A program made the position numbers and the translations under genes. The notes beneath the pieces were generated by a model. It was not told where the DNA came from and did no database searches. It worked only from the letters and a program-made list of their open reading frames with translations. DNA of 64,000 nt from assembly GCA_965224845.1 (NCBI GenBank), contig CBDDAJ010000026.1, forward strand, positions 62,001-126,000, written 5' to 3'. This DNA comes from Wocania_A sp965224845 (lineage in GTDB: Bacteria > Bacteroidota > Bacteroidia > Flavobacteriales > Flavobacteriaceae). This document shows positions 37,063 through 45,365 of this stretch, piece by piece; position 1 is the first letter of the stretch; each line of letters begins with the position of its first letter.

Positions 37063-37684
37063 TTAGTTGTTGTATTCGCTGTTGTAATTTAATGTTCGAT
37101 TTGTAAAATGTTGATGCTTCTAAATCTTCAAACGTATCAATATCGTTTAAAGGATTAAGTAAGATAAATGAAGTTTTGTTTTGTTTTAATTCTTTTAAGG
37201 TAACTTCTAATAAATTAGATTGACTCCATGGTTTGTCATCAAAAATAAAGTGATGCATTTTAGTCATGCCAATAAGGTAATAACCACCATCTATAGCAGG
37301 TCCGAAAACCACATGGTTGGTTTGTAATGCTTGTAATCCGTTTTTAATATGACTAGCATTAATCTCAGGTAAATCTGAACCTATTAGTACAATACGATTA
37401 TAACCATCTTCAAAACCTTTAATAAATGCATTTTTCATACGTTCACCTAAATTGCTACCTTCTTGAACAGCCTTATCGCTACCTTCCCATTTAGAGTCGA
37501 TAACAGCATCAGAGAAATAAATACGCTTATCTGTAGGGATGTTTTCTGTTACATTCTCAGTGATTTTAACGAGTTCGCTATACACCTCAAAAGCACCTTG
37601 ATTACCAATGGTTTTAGCAAGACGTGTTTTTACCTTGCCCAGTTTAATATTTTTTACAAAAACAATGATGAGTTCTTTAGTCAT
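37055..37684 (-). CDS. TIGR04282 family arsenosugar biosynthesis glycosyltransferase
   Basis: 209 residues, GT-A fold. Begins ELIIVFVKNIKLGKVKTRLAK, the nucleotide-sugar loop of this family, then LIGSDLPEINASHI (DxD-like) and VFGPAIDGGYYLIGM. Members were named from co-occurrence with ArsM, ArsS and TIGR04283. Exact sugar donor and acceptor are unknown. Overlaps the rhodanese gene by eight bases upstream and the phosphorylase gene by eight downstream, a sign of translational coupling in one operon. Confidence 0.88.
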   Translation of the reverse strand: MTKELIIVFVKNIKLGKVKTRLAKTIGNQGAFEVYSELVKITENVTENIPTDKRIYFSDAVIDSKWEGSDKAVQEGSNLGERMKNAFIKGFEDGYNRIVLIGSDLPEINASHIKNGLQALQTNHVVFGPAIDGGYYLIGMTKMHHFIFDDKPWSQSNLLEVTLKELKQNKTSFILLNPLNDIDTFEDLEASTFYKSNIKLQQRIQQLND

Positions 37685-38171
37685 AAATTTTAATACCTTT
37701 TTTTAACCATTTACTCCATGCCTGATTAAATGTATGAATACTGTCTGTTTCTTTTTCTTTGGAATTATAAACAGGGAAATCATTATTTTTCCACTCAAAA
37801 ATACCACCATATAAATTATAAACATTAGTATAGCCAGCTTTTTTGAGTTTTTCGGCAATATCTTCTGATCTAATCCCTAACGAGCAATACACAATAATAG
37901 TTTGTTGTTTGTTGTTTATTTTTTTAATTGTTTTTTTTAGATTGAAATTATCATAACCAACGTAAATGGCATTTTTTAAATGGCTAATTTCAAATTCAGA
38001 TGCTTCTCTAGCATCTAAAAGAATAATTTCTTTTTTCTTTTTAAACAAGTTTTTAGCAGTAATGTATGGGATGCTTTCTTTGTTGTACTTATCTAATACC
38101 TCTGAAAGTGATTTTTGAGAAAACCCAGAAACCGAAAAGCAAATGAATATGTATACGATACCTTTTTTCAT
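37677..38171 (-). CDS. Exported rhodanese-like sulfurtransferase (arsenosugar operon)
   Basis: 164 residues from the ATG at 38169-38171. I prefer this start because it gives a signal peptide (MKKGIVYIFICFSVSGFSQ); the longer frame would overlap arsS by 71 bases and put 24 polar residues in front. The single rhodanese domain has LDAREASEFEISHLKNAIYVGY and the active-site loop YCSLGIRS, whose Cys carries persulfide. C-terminal GGIFEWKNN is family typical. Located in the periplasm, so it does not act in the cytosolic steps directly; export or thiolation of arsenicals is possible (inference). Confidence 0.82.
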   Translation of the reverse strand: MKKGIVYIFICFSVSGFSQKSLSEVLDKYNKESIPYITAKNLFKKKKEIILLDAREASEFEISHLKNAIYVGYDNFNLKKTIKKINNKQQTIIVYCSLGIRSEDIAEKLKKAGYTNVYNLYGGIFEWKNNDFPVYNSKEKETDSIHTFNQAWSKWLKKGIKIYD

Positions 38172-38172
38172 A

Positions 38173-39237
38173 TTAAGTAACCACCCCCTGACAACTACTT
38201 CCTGCTCCTGCCGTACAGCCATAGCAGTGTTGTGAAACAACAATTTTTCTGCCTTCTAACAGCGCTTCGTTAAATTCTGAAATGTGTTTAACTTTACTAT
38301 TTACAGGCAGTTCAAGCATTTGATTAAAATCGCAATCATATAAATAACCATCCCAGCTAACGGAAAGTGTATTGGTACACATCACATTAGAGACTGCAGC
38401 GGGATTATAAGCTTCTACGAGCGCGTACATGTAATCTTCGTAATTTTCAGAAGCAATTAAATAATCTAAAAACCTCGAGATTGGTAAATTGGTAATGGCA
38501 AATAAATTATGAAACTGAATATTGAAATCGTCTAATAAAGCCTTTTTAAAATCTTTTTCCATAGCGGCTTGGTCTCCGGGTAAAAAGGCTCCTGATGGGT
38601 TGTAAACCAAATCTAATTTAAGATTACTATTTGGCATGCCATAACCAATAGCATTTAATTCTTGCAAGGCTTTTATCGACTTGTCAAAAACACCATCACC
38701 ACGTTGTTTGTCTGTTTTGCCACGTGTCCAATGTGGCATTGAGCTCACCACATGAACACGATGCTTTTTAAAGAATTCCGGTAAATCATAATATTTTTTA
38801 TTCGCCCTGATTATTGTTAAGTTAGAGCGTACAATAAAATCTTTAATTCCAGCTTTTGCTGCCGCTTCTACAAACCAACGAAAATCGGGATTCATTTCTG
38901 GAGCACCGCCAGTTAAATCTAATGTATGTGCTCCGGTATTTTTTATAACATCTAAACATTGTTGCATGGTTTCCCGCGTCATGATTTCTTTTCTGTCAGG
39001 ACCAGCATCAACATGACAATGCTCACATACCTGATTACACATATAACCAACGTTTATTTGCAGGATTTCTAATTTTCTTGCTTTAAGCGGAAACTGGTTG
39101 GTTTCAGCAATTTTAGTTTTAAAGGTTGGTAATGCCCCATTTTGAAAAATACCATTTGATAAAATTTCTAATTGCCTGTTGCTATTAGCTAAATCACTTT
39201 CGCGTTTATGTAATGATTGTGTTTTAAGTTTTGTCAT
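38173..39237 (-). CDS. arsS: Arsenosugar biosynthesis radical SAM enzyme ArsS
   Basis: 354 residues when started at the ATG at 39235-39237, which begins MTKLKTQSLHKRESDLA; the longer frame adds 18 residues of poor quality. The 4Fe-4S motif CNQVCEHC (Cys67, 71, 74) lies in GYMCNQVCEHCHVDAGP, and the Cys-rich C-terminus reads HCYGCTAGAGSSCQG. Further marks are LDLTGGAPEM (GGE-like SAM site) and VRSNLTI. ArsS adds the 5'-deoxyadenosyl group of SAM to dimethylarsenic, shown in cyanobacteria. Stop is TAA, so no selenocysteine reading is needed. One base from the rhodanese start: operon head after the AhpD-like gene. Confidence 0.92.
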   Translation of the reverse strand: MTKLKTQSLHKRESDLANSNRQLEILSNGIFQNGALPTFKTKIAETNQFPLKARKLEILQINVGYMCNQVCEHCHVDAGPDRKEIMTRETMQQCLDVIKNTGAHTLDLTGGAPEMNPDFRWFVEAAAKAGIKDFIVRSNLTIIRANKKYYDLPEFFKKHRVHVVSSMPHWTRGKTDKQRGDGVFDKSIKALQELNAIGYGMPNSNLKLDLVYNPSGAFLPGDQAAMEKDFKKALLDDFNIQFHNLFAITNLPISRFLDYLIASENYEDYMYALVEAYNPAAVSNVMCTNTLSVSWDGYLYDCDFNQMLELPVNSKVKHISEFNEALLEGRKIVVSQHCYGCTAGAGSSCQGVVT

Positions 39238-39261
39238 ATTGATATTTAATAATACTAAATG

Positions 39262-39490
39262 TTTTTTTCTGTTCATTTTGTCTTGATACACTATTTAGCT
39301 TGACATGTCTACCAGACATTTCAAGCTAAATACAAAACAAAAAATCAAGTTCAAGCCGAGGAATTTTTCATTCCGATTTGAAAACTCCGCGTCGAACTTT
39401 CGTTCTCCTGTTCCCGGAGCTTTTCTTCATTTATTCAGCGCCTTGACGGTCAATTCTATCAAATTGAATCGGGGCTAGATTTTCTACTAT
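39262..39490 (+). repeat. Dispersed structured repeat, family 2, copy R2 (upstream of arsS)
   Basis: Second copy of the arsM-upstream repeat. Core pairings: CTCCG (39385-39389) with CGGAG (39415-39419), ATCAAG (39344-39349) with either CTTGAT (39282-39287) or CTTGA (39442-39446), and TCAATT-ctatca-AATTGA (39450-39467). It also carries a strong 19-base hairpin with one mismatch and a three-base loop (39292-39310 with 39314-39332). It starts 25 bases from the arsS start codon. No gene here. Confidence 0.72.
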
Positions 39491-39586
39491 TTTCTACTTT
39501 TATTTCAAATTTATTTTTCAAGGTTCTAAACTCTTTATAAATATACTTATTGACTGTAGATTGATTACTGCCAACTGCAAACTAAT

Positions 39587-39667
39587 GCGTTAGGGATTGA
39601 ACGGTTTGTTTAAGCTCGCCGACGATAGGAGGAAGCGAGTAGTGAAAGCCCGACCTTTAGGTAACGC
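39587..39667 (+). ncRNA. Candidate structured RNA/dispersed element with GCGTTA...TAACGC stem
   Basis: Outer stem GCGTTA (39587-39592) with TAACGC (39662-39667), inner hairpin CTCGC (39615-39619) with GCGAG (39635-39639), and the strings AGGGATTGAACGG and GTGAAAGCCCGACC. From memory similar strings recur between genes in many flavobacterial genomes; I could not check. It ends eight bases before the AhpD-like gene stop. A covariance search (including Rfam Flavo-1) is needed to name it. Confidence 0.45.
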
Positions 39668-39674
39668 CCAAATT

Positions 39675-40010
39675 TTAGCCGTCTAGTTTATTTACTTTAT
39701 TCATCATTTGAACCCCATGAACCAATGTAGCACCACTTTTTATGGCAGCACCTACATGTATGGCTTCCATCATTTCTTCTTTGGTTACTCCACGTTGTAA
39801 TCCGTCTTTAGAGTAAGCATCAATACAATATGGGCATTGCTCGGTATGCGCAACAGCCAAAGCAATTAAGGATTTTTCGCGGGCTGTGAGCGCACCTTCT
39901 TCAAATACTTTTCCGTAATATTCAAAAAACTTGTTTCCAAGTTCTTCACTCCATTCGGTAATGTTTCCAAACTTTCTTAAATCGGCCGGATCGTAATATG
40001 TTTTTTGCAT
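39675..40010 (-). CDS. AhpD-like carboxymuconolactone decarboxylase fold protein (arsenosugar-associated)
   Basis: 111 residues. Two-cysteine redox motif CPYC (Cys59, Cys62) inside ALAVAHTEQCPYCIDAYSKDG, and GVTKEEMMEAIHVGAAIKSGATLVHG, the AhpD/CMD helices with the catalytic His. NCBI-style family name: arsenosugar biosynthesis-associated peroxidase-like protein. Alkylhydroperoxidase or disulfide exchange activity is likely; its target in the pathway is unknown. First gene in transcription order, separated from arsS by the 437-base spacer that holds repeat R2 and the candidate RNA, so it may have its own promoter. Confidence 0.88.
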   Translation of the reverse strand: MQKTYYDPADLRKFGNITEWSEELGNKFFEYYGKVFEEGALTAREKSLIALAVAHTEQCPYCIDAYSKDGLQRGVTKEEMMEAIHVGAAIKSGATLVHGVQMMNKVNKLDG

Positions 40011-40090
40011 GTGGTTTTAAAATTTTATTTAAAGATATGAATCTAAAAAGTTTCAGTCGATAATATTAGCATTACTTAACATAAATTATT

Positions 40091-40250
40091 GAACACATTT
40101 AAACTTTTTTAATTTGCTAAAAAAATGTTGCTTTCAACCCGCTTTTTATCTTTTTCTTCTTCGGTAGTGAGGCTAGGCAACTCAAAAAAGACTTCAACAG
40201 GACTGAAACCTCTGAATTTTCGCTTAAATCCAAAAAGTTTAAATGTGTTC
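40091..40250. repeat. 160-bp element bounded by a perfect 19-bp inverted repeat
   Basis: GAACACATTTAAACTTTTT at 40091-40109 is mirrored exactly at 40232-40250, with 122 bases between. The centre contains no ORF of note. No clear target-site duplication flanks it, so a MITE-like origin is unproven; it could also be a large hairpin or an operator pair for the divergent genes on either side. Confidence 0.75.
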
Positions 40251-40303
40251 CTTGATATAGTAGGGTTTAAAATTTTATTTTAGCAATACTAAACAAAGGA
40301 GAA

Positions 40304-41545
40304 ATGAACGACTACTTTTTTATAATTACAGTTTTAGTAACGCTATCGGCAATTTTTGGATATATTAATGTACGCTTTTTAAAATTGCCAAATACTATAG
40401 GGTTAATGCTTATTACTATTGTTTTTACTTTAGGGGTTTTTGCATTAAGTTATTTTGATTCTACACTTTTAAATGCCGAAAAATATATTATTACGCAAAT
40501 AGATTTTAAAACGGTTTTATTAGATATTATGCTTAGTTTTCTCTTATTTGCCGGAGCTTTGCATACAAATTTTCAACAACTAAAAGTACAACGTTGGCCT
40601 GTTTTTGTGTTTGCAACCTTTGGAGTATTAGTGTCTACTTTTTTAGTAGGAATTACTATGTTTTATCTTTTAATGGCTATTGGCTTAGATGTTAATTTTA
40701 TCTATTGTTTGCTTTTTGGGGCTTTAATTTCTCCAACCGATCCTATTGCGGTTTTAGGGATTTTAAAAAAAGCCGGAGTACCAAAAAAATTAGAAGCTAA
40801 AATTGTGGGAGAATCGTTGTTTAATGATGGTGTTGGTGTGGTTGTGTTTCTTACTATTTTTCAAATAGCAGCTTTAGGAACAGGAGAGGTAGAAGCTTTT
40901 GATGTTTTTAGCCTTTTTGGAAAGGAAGTGTTTGGCGGAATATTATTAGGCGGTATCTTGGGTTGGATAACCTATCGTTTAATGAAATCTATTGACGATT
41001 ACGATATTGAAGTTATTATAACCCTAGCTGCAGTTATGGGAGGAACCGTTATTGCACACAAACTTCATTTATCTGCACCTTTAGCGATGGTTACCGCAGG
41101 ACTTATTGTTGGTAACGATACGGTTAGGGGTACAGCTATGTCTGAAGTTACAGAAAGTTATGTCGATAAGTTTTGGGAGCTTATAGATATTCTTTTAAAC
41201 ACCATATTATTTGTGCTTATTGGTATGGAAATGCTTGTTCTGGCTTTTGATGGGAAATATATTTTGGCCGGATTAATAGCCATTCCTATGATACTGTTAT
41301 GCCGATATACATCATTATTATTACCTATAAGCTTCTTTAAAAAGCGATTGGACTTTGTGCCTAAAACAAATTTGATTATGACCTGGGGTGGCTTGCGAGG
41401 AGGCATTTCTATTGCATTGGCATTAGGGCTTACCGAGGCTATGCAACGCGATTTGTTTTTAGTAATTACTTATATAGTCGTAGTGTTTTCTATACTAGTT
41501 CAAGGATTAACTGTAGGGAAACTGGTAAAAAAAGTGAGTGAGTAG
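40304..41545 (+). CDS. Na+/H+ antiporter, CPA1/NhaP type
   Basis: 413 residues with about 12-13 membrane helices. Ion-site motifs: SPTDPIAVLGILKKAGVP (the TDP loop) and ESLFNDGVGVVVF (ND pair), both typical of CPA1. C-terminal hydrophilic domain is very short, so this is a minimal form. It exchanges protons for Na+ or K+ across the inner membrane. It has an unusual AAAGGAG sequence two bases before the ATG; Shine-Dalgarno sites are rare in this window. Four bases separate it from the helicase gene. Confidence 0.9.
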   Translation: MNDYFFIITVLVTLSAIFGYINVRFLKLPNTIGLMLITIVFTLGVFALSYFDSTLLNAEKYIITQIDFKTVLLDIMLSFLLFAGALHTNFQQLKVQRWPVFVFATFGVLVSTFLVGITMFYLLMAIGLDVNFIYCLLFGALISPTDPIAVLGILKKAGVPKKLEAKIVGESLFNDGVGVVVFLTIFQIAALGTGEVEAFDVFSLFGKEVFGGILLGGILGWITYRLMKSIDDYDIEVIITLAAVMGGTVIAHKLHLSAPLAMVTAGLIVGNDTVRGTAMSEVTESYVDKFWELIDILLNTILFVLIGMEMLVLAFDGKYILAGLIAIPMILLCRYTSLLLPISFFKKRLDFVPKTNLIMTWGGLRGGISIALALGLTEAMQRDLFLVITYIVVVFSILVQGLTVGKLVKKVSE

Positions 41546-41548
41546 TTT

Positions 41549-43984
41549 ATGAACGTAAATAACGAACTAGATTTAGCCTGGGATTTTGTAAATAATACAG
41601 ACAGACATGTGTTTTTAACCGGAAAGGCCGGAACCGGGAAAACCACCTTTCTTCATAAATTAAAAATGAAATCTTTAAAACGCATGGTGGTGGTTGCTCC
41701 AACAGGTGTGGCAGCTATTAATGCTAAAGGCGTTACTATCCATTCCTTTTTTCAGATGCCCTTTGGCCCTATTTTACCCGATGTAGAATTAAAACCTGCT
41801 TCAGGCTTCAATAGGAAATTCAACAAAATCAAAATAAATATTATTAAGTCTTTAGATTTATTGGTTATTGACGAAATTAGTATGGTTCGAGCAGATTTAC
41901 TGGATGGCATTGATAAAACACTAAGGCGTTTTAAAAATAAAAATAAAGTATTTGGTGGCGTTCAATTATTAATGATTGGCGATTTGCAACAATTATCGCC
42001 CGTAATTAAAGAAGACGAATGGCAATTATTAAAAACCTATTATAAAAACGGGTTCTTTTTTAGTAGTAAAGCTTACCAAGCCTGTCAAGCCATTACCATA
42101 GAGTTGAAACATATTTACAGACAGGATAACCCTAGGTTTATTGCTATTCTTAATGAAATTAGAAACAATACATTAACCCAGGCATCGGCAGATGAATTGA
42201 ATAAATGCTACCAACCTAATTTTATACCAGATGAAAAAGAAGGATATATCGAACTAACCACGCATAATCACAGGGCAGAACAAACCAACCAGGAAGCGCT
42301 TAATAAACTAAAAACCAAGGCACATACTTATAATGCTTATGTAGAAGGGAAGTTTCCGGATTATGCCTATCCTAATAAGGAAGCGCTTACATTAAAAGTG
42401 GGTGCCCAGGTGATGTTTATTAAAAACGATAGCTCGCCAGAAAAACGATACTTTAATGGTAAAATAGGTAAGGTTATTTTATTAGATAAAGACGAAGTGG
42501 TAGTAAACTGTCCTGATGATGATTTTAATATTGTAACGACACCCGAAGTTTGGGAAAACATAAACTATACGGTTGATGCTGAAACCAAAGCCATTTCTGA
42601 AAATAAAATTGGAGCCTACACGCAGATGCCTTTGCGATTAGCCTGGGCTATAACCATTCATAAAAGCCAGGGTTTAACCTTTGAAAAAGCTATTATAGAT
42701 GCTCAGGGGGCTTTTGCTCACGGACAAACCTATGTAGCATTAAGCCGATGTAAATCTTTAGATGGCCTGGTGTTAAAAAACCAGATACATTCCAATCAAA
42801 TTATAAGTGATGCTCATGTTATATCGTTTAATAAAAGTGCTGAAGAGAATCAGCCGGATGTGAGTATATTACACCAATCGAAAGCAGAATTTCAATTAAA
42901 TTTAATAGCAGAACTCTTTGATTTTTACAAGTTTTTATATCCTGTAGGGCGCATTTTAGATATTTATTATAAAAACAGAACCATTATTGAAGGACAGCTG
43001 GAAACCCCTTTAAATACTATAAAAGAAGGAGTTGCCAGTCTATTAAAAGTGGGGAATGGCTTTAAAGCGCAGCTTAAAACATTATCTGAATCTACTGAAG
43101 TTCCGGAATCTAGTAAAGGTATTCAAGAGCGTTTTGTAAAAGCCATCCATTATTTTAGTGCGCAAACCAAAACCACCATAAGCGAACCATTTAAAACCTT
43201 GGGCTTTACCACAGATAATAAAGCGATTGAAAAGGATATTAATAAACAGCTGGACACTATAGAAGAGCTACTGGCTACTAAACTGCTATATTTTAAAGCG
43301 TTAGATAAAGGGTTTAATGTTAAGACCTTTTTAGAATGGCGTGCCAAATCTGTTTTTCTGGCAAAAGAAAAACCCAAAAAAACCAGAAAATCGGTTGTTG
43401 ATGGCACAACCAATGTGGAGTTGTTTGAGTTATTAAGAGTGCTTAGAAATGATATTGCTCATGAAAATGATTTAATCCATTATCAGGTATTTACCCAGAA
43501 AGCCTTGTACGAAATATGCGAAACCTTGCCCACCAATAAAAAAGAACTATTACAGGTTAATGGTATGGGAAAAACCCGTGTTGAAAAATATGGGACTAAG
43601 ATTCTAAAAGTTATTCATGCCTATTGTGATGAAAATGATATAGAAACGTCTGATGAGGCAGACCTGTTTGAAGCTGAAAGGCCAAAGAAAAAACGAGGCG
43701 ATACCAAAAAAGAATCTTTAAAACTATTTAAAGCAGGAAAATCTATTGATGTAATAGCCGATGAAAGGGCATTAAATCCCAATACTATATTGGGGCATTT
43801 AGCACATTTTATACCCACAGGCGAAGTAAAAATAACCGACTTAATTTCGGAAGCGCACTATAAAGAATTAAAAGAACTTATACCTAAGTATACATTTGAA
43901 AATCTGTCAGATTTAAAACACCAATTAGATGATAAATATACCTATGGCGAGCTGCGTTTGGTTTTAAACGATTTAAAAAATTAA
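41549..43984 (+). CDS. Pif1/RecD-like helicase with C-terminal HRDC and HTH domains
   Basis: 811 residues. SF1 helicase core: Walker A TGKAGTGKTTF (residues 24-34), PTGVAAINAKGVTIHSFF, Walker B LLVIDEISMV, LLMIGDLQQLSPV, and UvrD-like C-terminal motifs LAWAITIHKSQGLTFE and YVALSRC. After the core come a linker with TPR-like or helical content, an HRDC domain (about residues 625-695: LRVLRNDIAHENDLIHYQVFT) and a RecQ-type C-terminal helix-turn-helix (LKLFKAGKSIDVIADERALN). It unwinds DNA in the cytoplasm; likely role in replication restart or recombination repair. Second gene after the antiporter, unrelated in function. Confidence 0.87.
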   Translation: MNVNNELDLAWDFVNNTDRHVFLTGKAGTGKTTFLHKLKMKSLKRMVVVAPTGVAAINAKGVTIHSFFQMPFGPILPDVELKPASGFNRKFNKIKINIIKSLDLLVIDEISMVRADLLDGIDKTLRRFKNKNKVFGGVQLLMIGDLQQLSPVIKEDEWQLLKTYYKNGFFFSSKAYQACQAITIELKHIYRQDNPRFIAILNEIRNNTLTQASADELNKCYQPNFIPDEKEGYIELTTHNHRAEQTNQEALNKLKTKAHTYNAYVEGKFPDYAYPNKEALTLKVGAQVMFIKNDSSPEKRYFNGKIGKVILLDKDEVVVNCPDDDFNIVTTPEVWENINYTVDAETKAISENKIGAYTQMPLRLAWAITIHKSQGLTFEKAIIDAQGAFAHGQTYVALSRCKSLDGLVLKNQIHSNQIISDAHVISFNKSAEENQPDVSILHQSKAEFQLNLIAELFDFYKFLYPVGRILDIYYKNRTIIEGQLETPLNTIKEGVASLLKVGNGFKAQLKTLSESTEVPESSKGIQERFVKAIHYFSAQTKTTISEPFKTLGFTTDNKAIEKDINKQLDTIEELLATKLLYFKALDKGFNVKTFLEWRAKSVFLAKEKPKKTRKSVVDGTTNVELFELLRVLRNDIAHENDLIHYQVFTQKALYEICETLPTNKKELLQVNGMGKTRVEKYGTKILKVIHAYCDENDIETSDEADLFEAERPKKKRGDTKKESLKLFKAGKSIDVIADERALNPNTILGHLAHFIPTGEVKITDLISEAHYKELKELIPKYTFENLSDLKHQLDDKYTYGELRLVLNDLKN

Positions 43985-44141
43985 AGTAGTCTTAAAGCAA
44001 TATTCTTTTTTATGCACATAACCAGCTTATTATAAGTGCTTTGTAAAATAAGGGTTTGACGCTGTTTATTAACAATGTTATTGTTGTGTTAAAGGGCTAA
44101 TAATAATCGTTATTTTATACTGAAATACTCACTTTTCTAGT

Positions 44142-44149
44142 TAGCTTTG
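44142..44149 (+). promoter_or_regulatory. Candidate -7 promoter element (TAGCTTTG)
   Basis: Exact TAnnTTTG match 12 bases before the LRR lipoprotein ATG at 44162; a transcript would start near 44153. It argues against the TTG codon at 44147 as a start. Confidence 0.55.
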
Positions 44150-44161
44150 CGCGAAAAAAAA

Positions 44162-45061
44162 ATGGTTATGACCTGGAAAAAAGCTATAAAATTATGTTGT
44201 GTAATCGCATTGTATTTAATTACTTCTTGTTCAGAAGATAACGCAAACACTCCGGCTGATGACCTGTACTTATATATTCCGGATGCTAATTTTGAAGCGA
44301 AATTAATAAGCCTGGGAATCGATTCTGATAATACAGTGAATAAGCAAATGTTAAAAGCAGATGCAAAAAACATTCAAACGCTTAGCGTAGATAAGGCTGG
44401 TATTAATGATTTAACTGGTGTCGAAGGATTTGTAGATTTAAAAACATTATCGGCAGCACAAAATGATATTGAACAAATCGATTTAAAGTACAACACATTG
44501 CTTGATACCTTGATTTTATTCGCAAATCATATTAAAAGTATCGACCTTAGTCATAATCCGGAATTGCTTAAGGTTAATATAGAATCTAATCAGCTTACCT
44601 CACTTACAGGGCTTTCAAATGCTACAAAGCTAAAAAGATTGGATGCTTCATTTAATTACTTAAAAGCATTTAGTCTGCATCACGAGGCTATTGAAACCTT
44701 GTATATAAGTGATAATGATTTAGAGTCTTTTGATGTTGAAGGTGCTGTAAACTTGAAAAATATTTTTTTAAAAACAAATAAGCTCTCAAGTATAGATGTG
44801 TCATCTAATACTTTATTAGAAACCCTGGTGCTTTCAGATAATAAAATTGAACAGATTAATCTAGAGCAAAACAGCGCTTTAACTGTATTGTGGATATCTA
44901 GTAATTTACTAACGGGACTTGATGTGAGTAACCTTAACGCATTAAGCTTTTTATCGGTGTATAATAACCCGGAGTTGTTCTGTATTAAAATTGATAACGG
45001 ACAAGAAGTTCCAAACCTTACCATGTCTGACTCTCAGGAGTTGAATACTCTATGTGATTAG
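44162..45061 (+). CDS. Leucine-rich repeat lipoprotein
   Basis: 299 residues from the ATG at 44162. Lipoprotein signal ends LYLITSC (Cys23). Mature protein holds about seven to eight short LRRs of the internalin-like LxxLxLSxNxL type, for example IKSIDLSHNPELLKVNI, LKRLDASFNYLKAFSLH and LETLVLSDNKIEQINL. Ends with a cap FCIKIDNGQEVPNLT. Probably surface exposed, mediating protein contact. A single gene with its own -7 element. Confidence 0.83.
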   Translation: MVMTWKKAIKLCCVIALYLITSCSEDNANTPADDLYLYIPDANFEAKLISLGIDSDNTVNKQMLKADAKNIQTLSVDKAGINDLTGVEGFVDLKTLSAAQNDIEQIDLKYNTLLDTLILFANHIKSIDLSHNPELLKVNIESNQLTSLTGLSNATKLKRLDASFNYLKAFSLHHEAIETLYISDNDLESFDVEGAVNLKNIFLKTNKLSSIDVSSNTLLETLVLSDNKIEQINLEQNSALTVLWISSNLLTGLDVSNLNALSFLSVYNNPELFCIKIDNGQEVPNLTMSDSQELNTLCD

Positions 45062-45365
45062 TTTAAAGGGACTTCTTAAAATTTATTTATCGGGATGATG
45101 GCATGGCAAGCTGGTATAAAAGCTCTTTTTTGAAGCAACAATAAAAGAGTGAGGGAAGCCTGTGTATGGAATGGAATTCATCATGAAATTCAAAAAAAGC
45201 GTTATAAATAATAAGGGCTTGATTCGAATACCACTGCAGTATACAACGGATATAAAGTCTCTCCTAACGCTTATTACTTAAAACCTTTCAAAAAAAGATT
45301 CACTATTTCTCGGTTTGTTTTATAAAGGTAGTTTGGCTTTTTATAAACCTTAAACAAATCAGAAT
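45062..45365. other. Intergenic stretch with no recognisable feature
   Basis: 304 bases. No ORF, terminator or consensus promoter stands out. GGTAGTTTGG near 45330 is a poor match to the -7 element. It contains a few T and A tracts and short repeats only. Confidence 0.5.

Noticed and set aside
38172..38243. Longer rhodanese start at 38243
   Set aside because: Would overlap arsS by 71 bases and place a charged extension before the signal peptide.
38173..39237. ArsS read as a selenoprotein
   Set aside because: The frame ends in TAA and its Cys-rich tail uses ordinary Cys codons; no in-frame TGA needs readthrough.
44147..44161. TTG start for the LRR lipoprotein
   Set aside because: It lies inside or next to the -7 element and precedes a normal signal peptide start at 44162.
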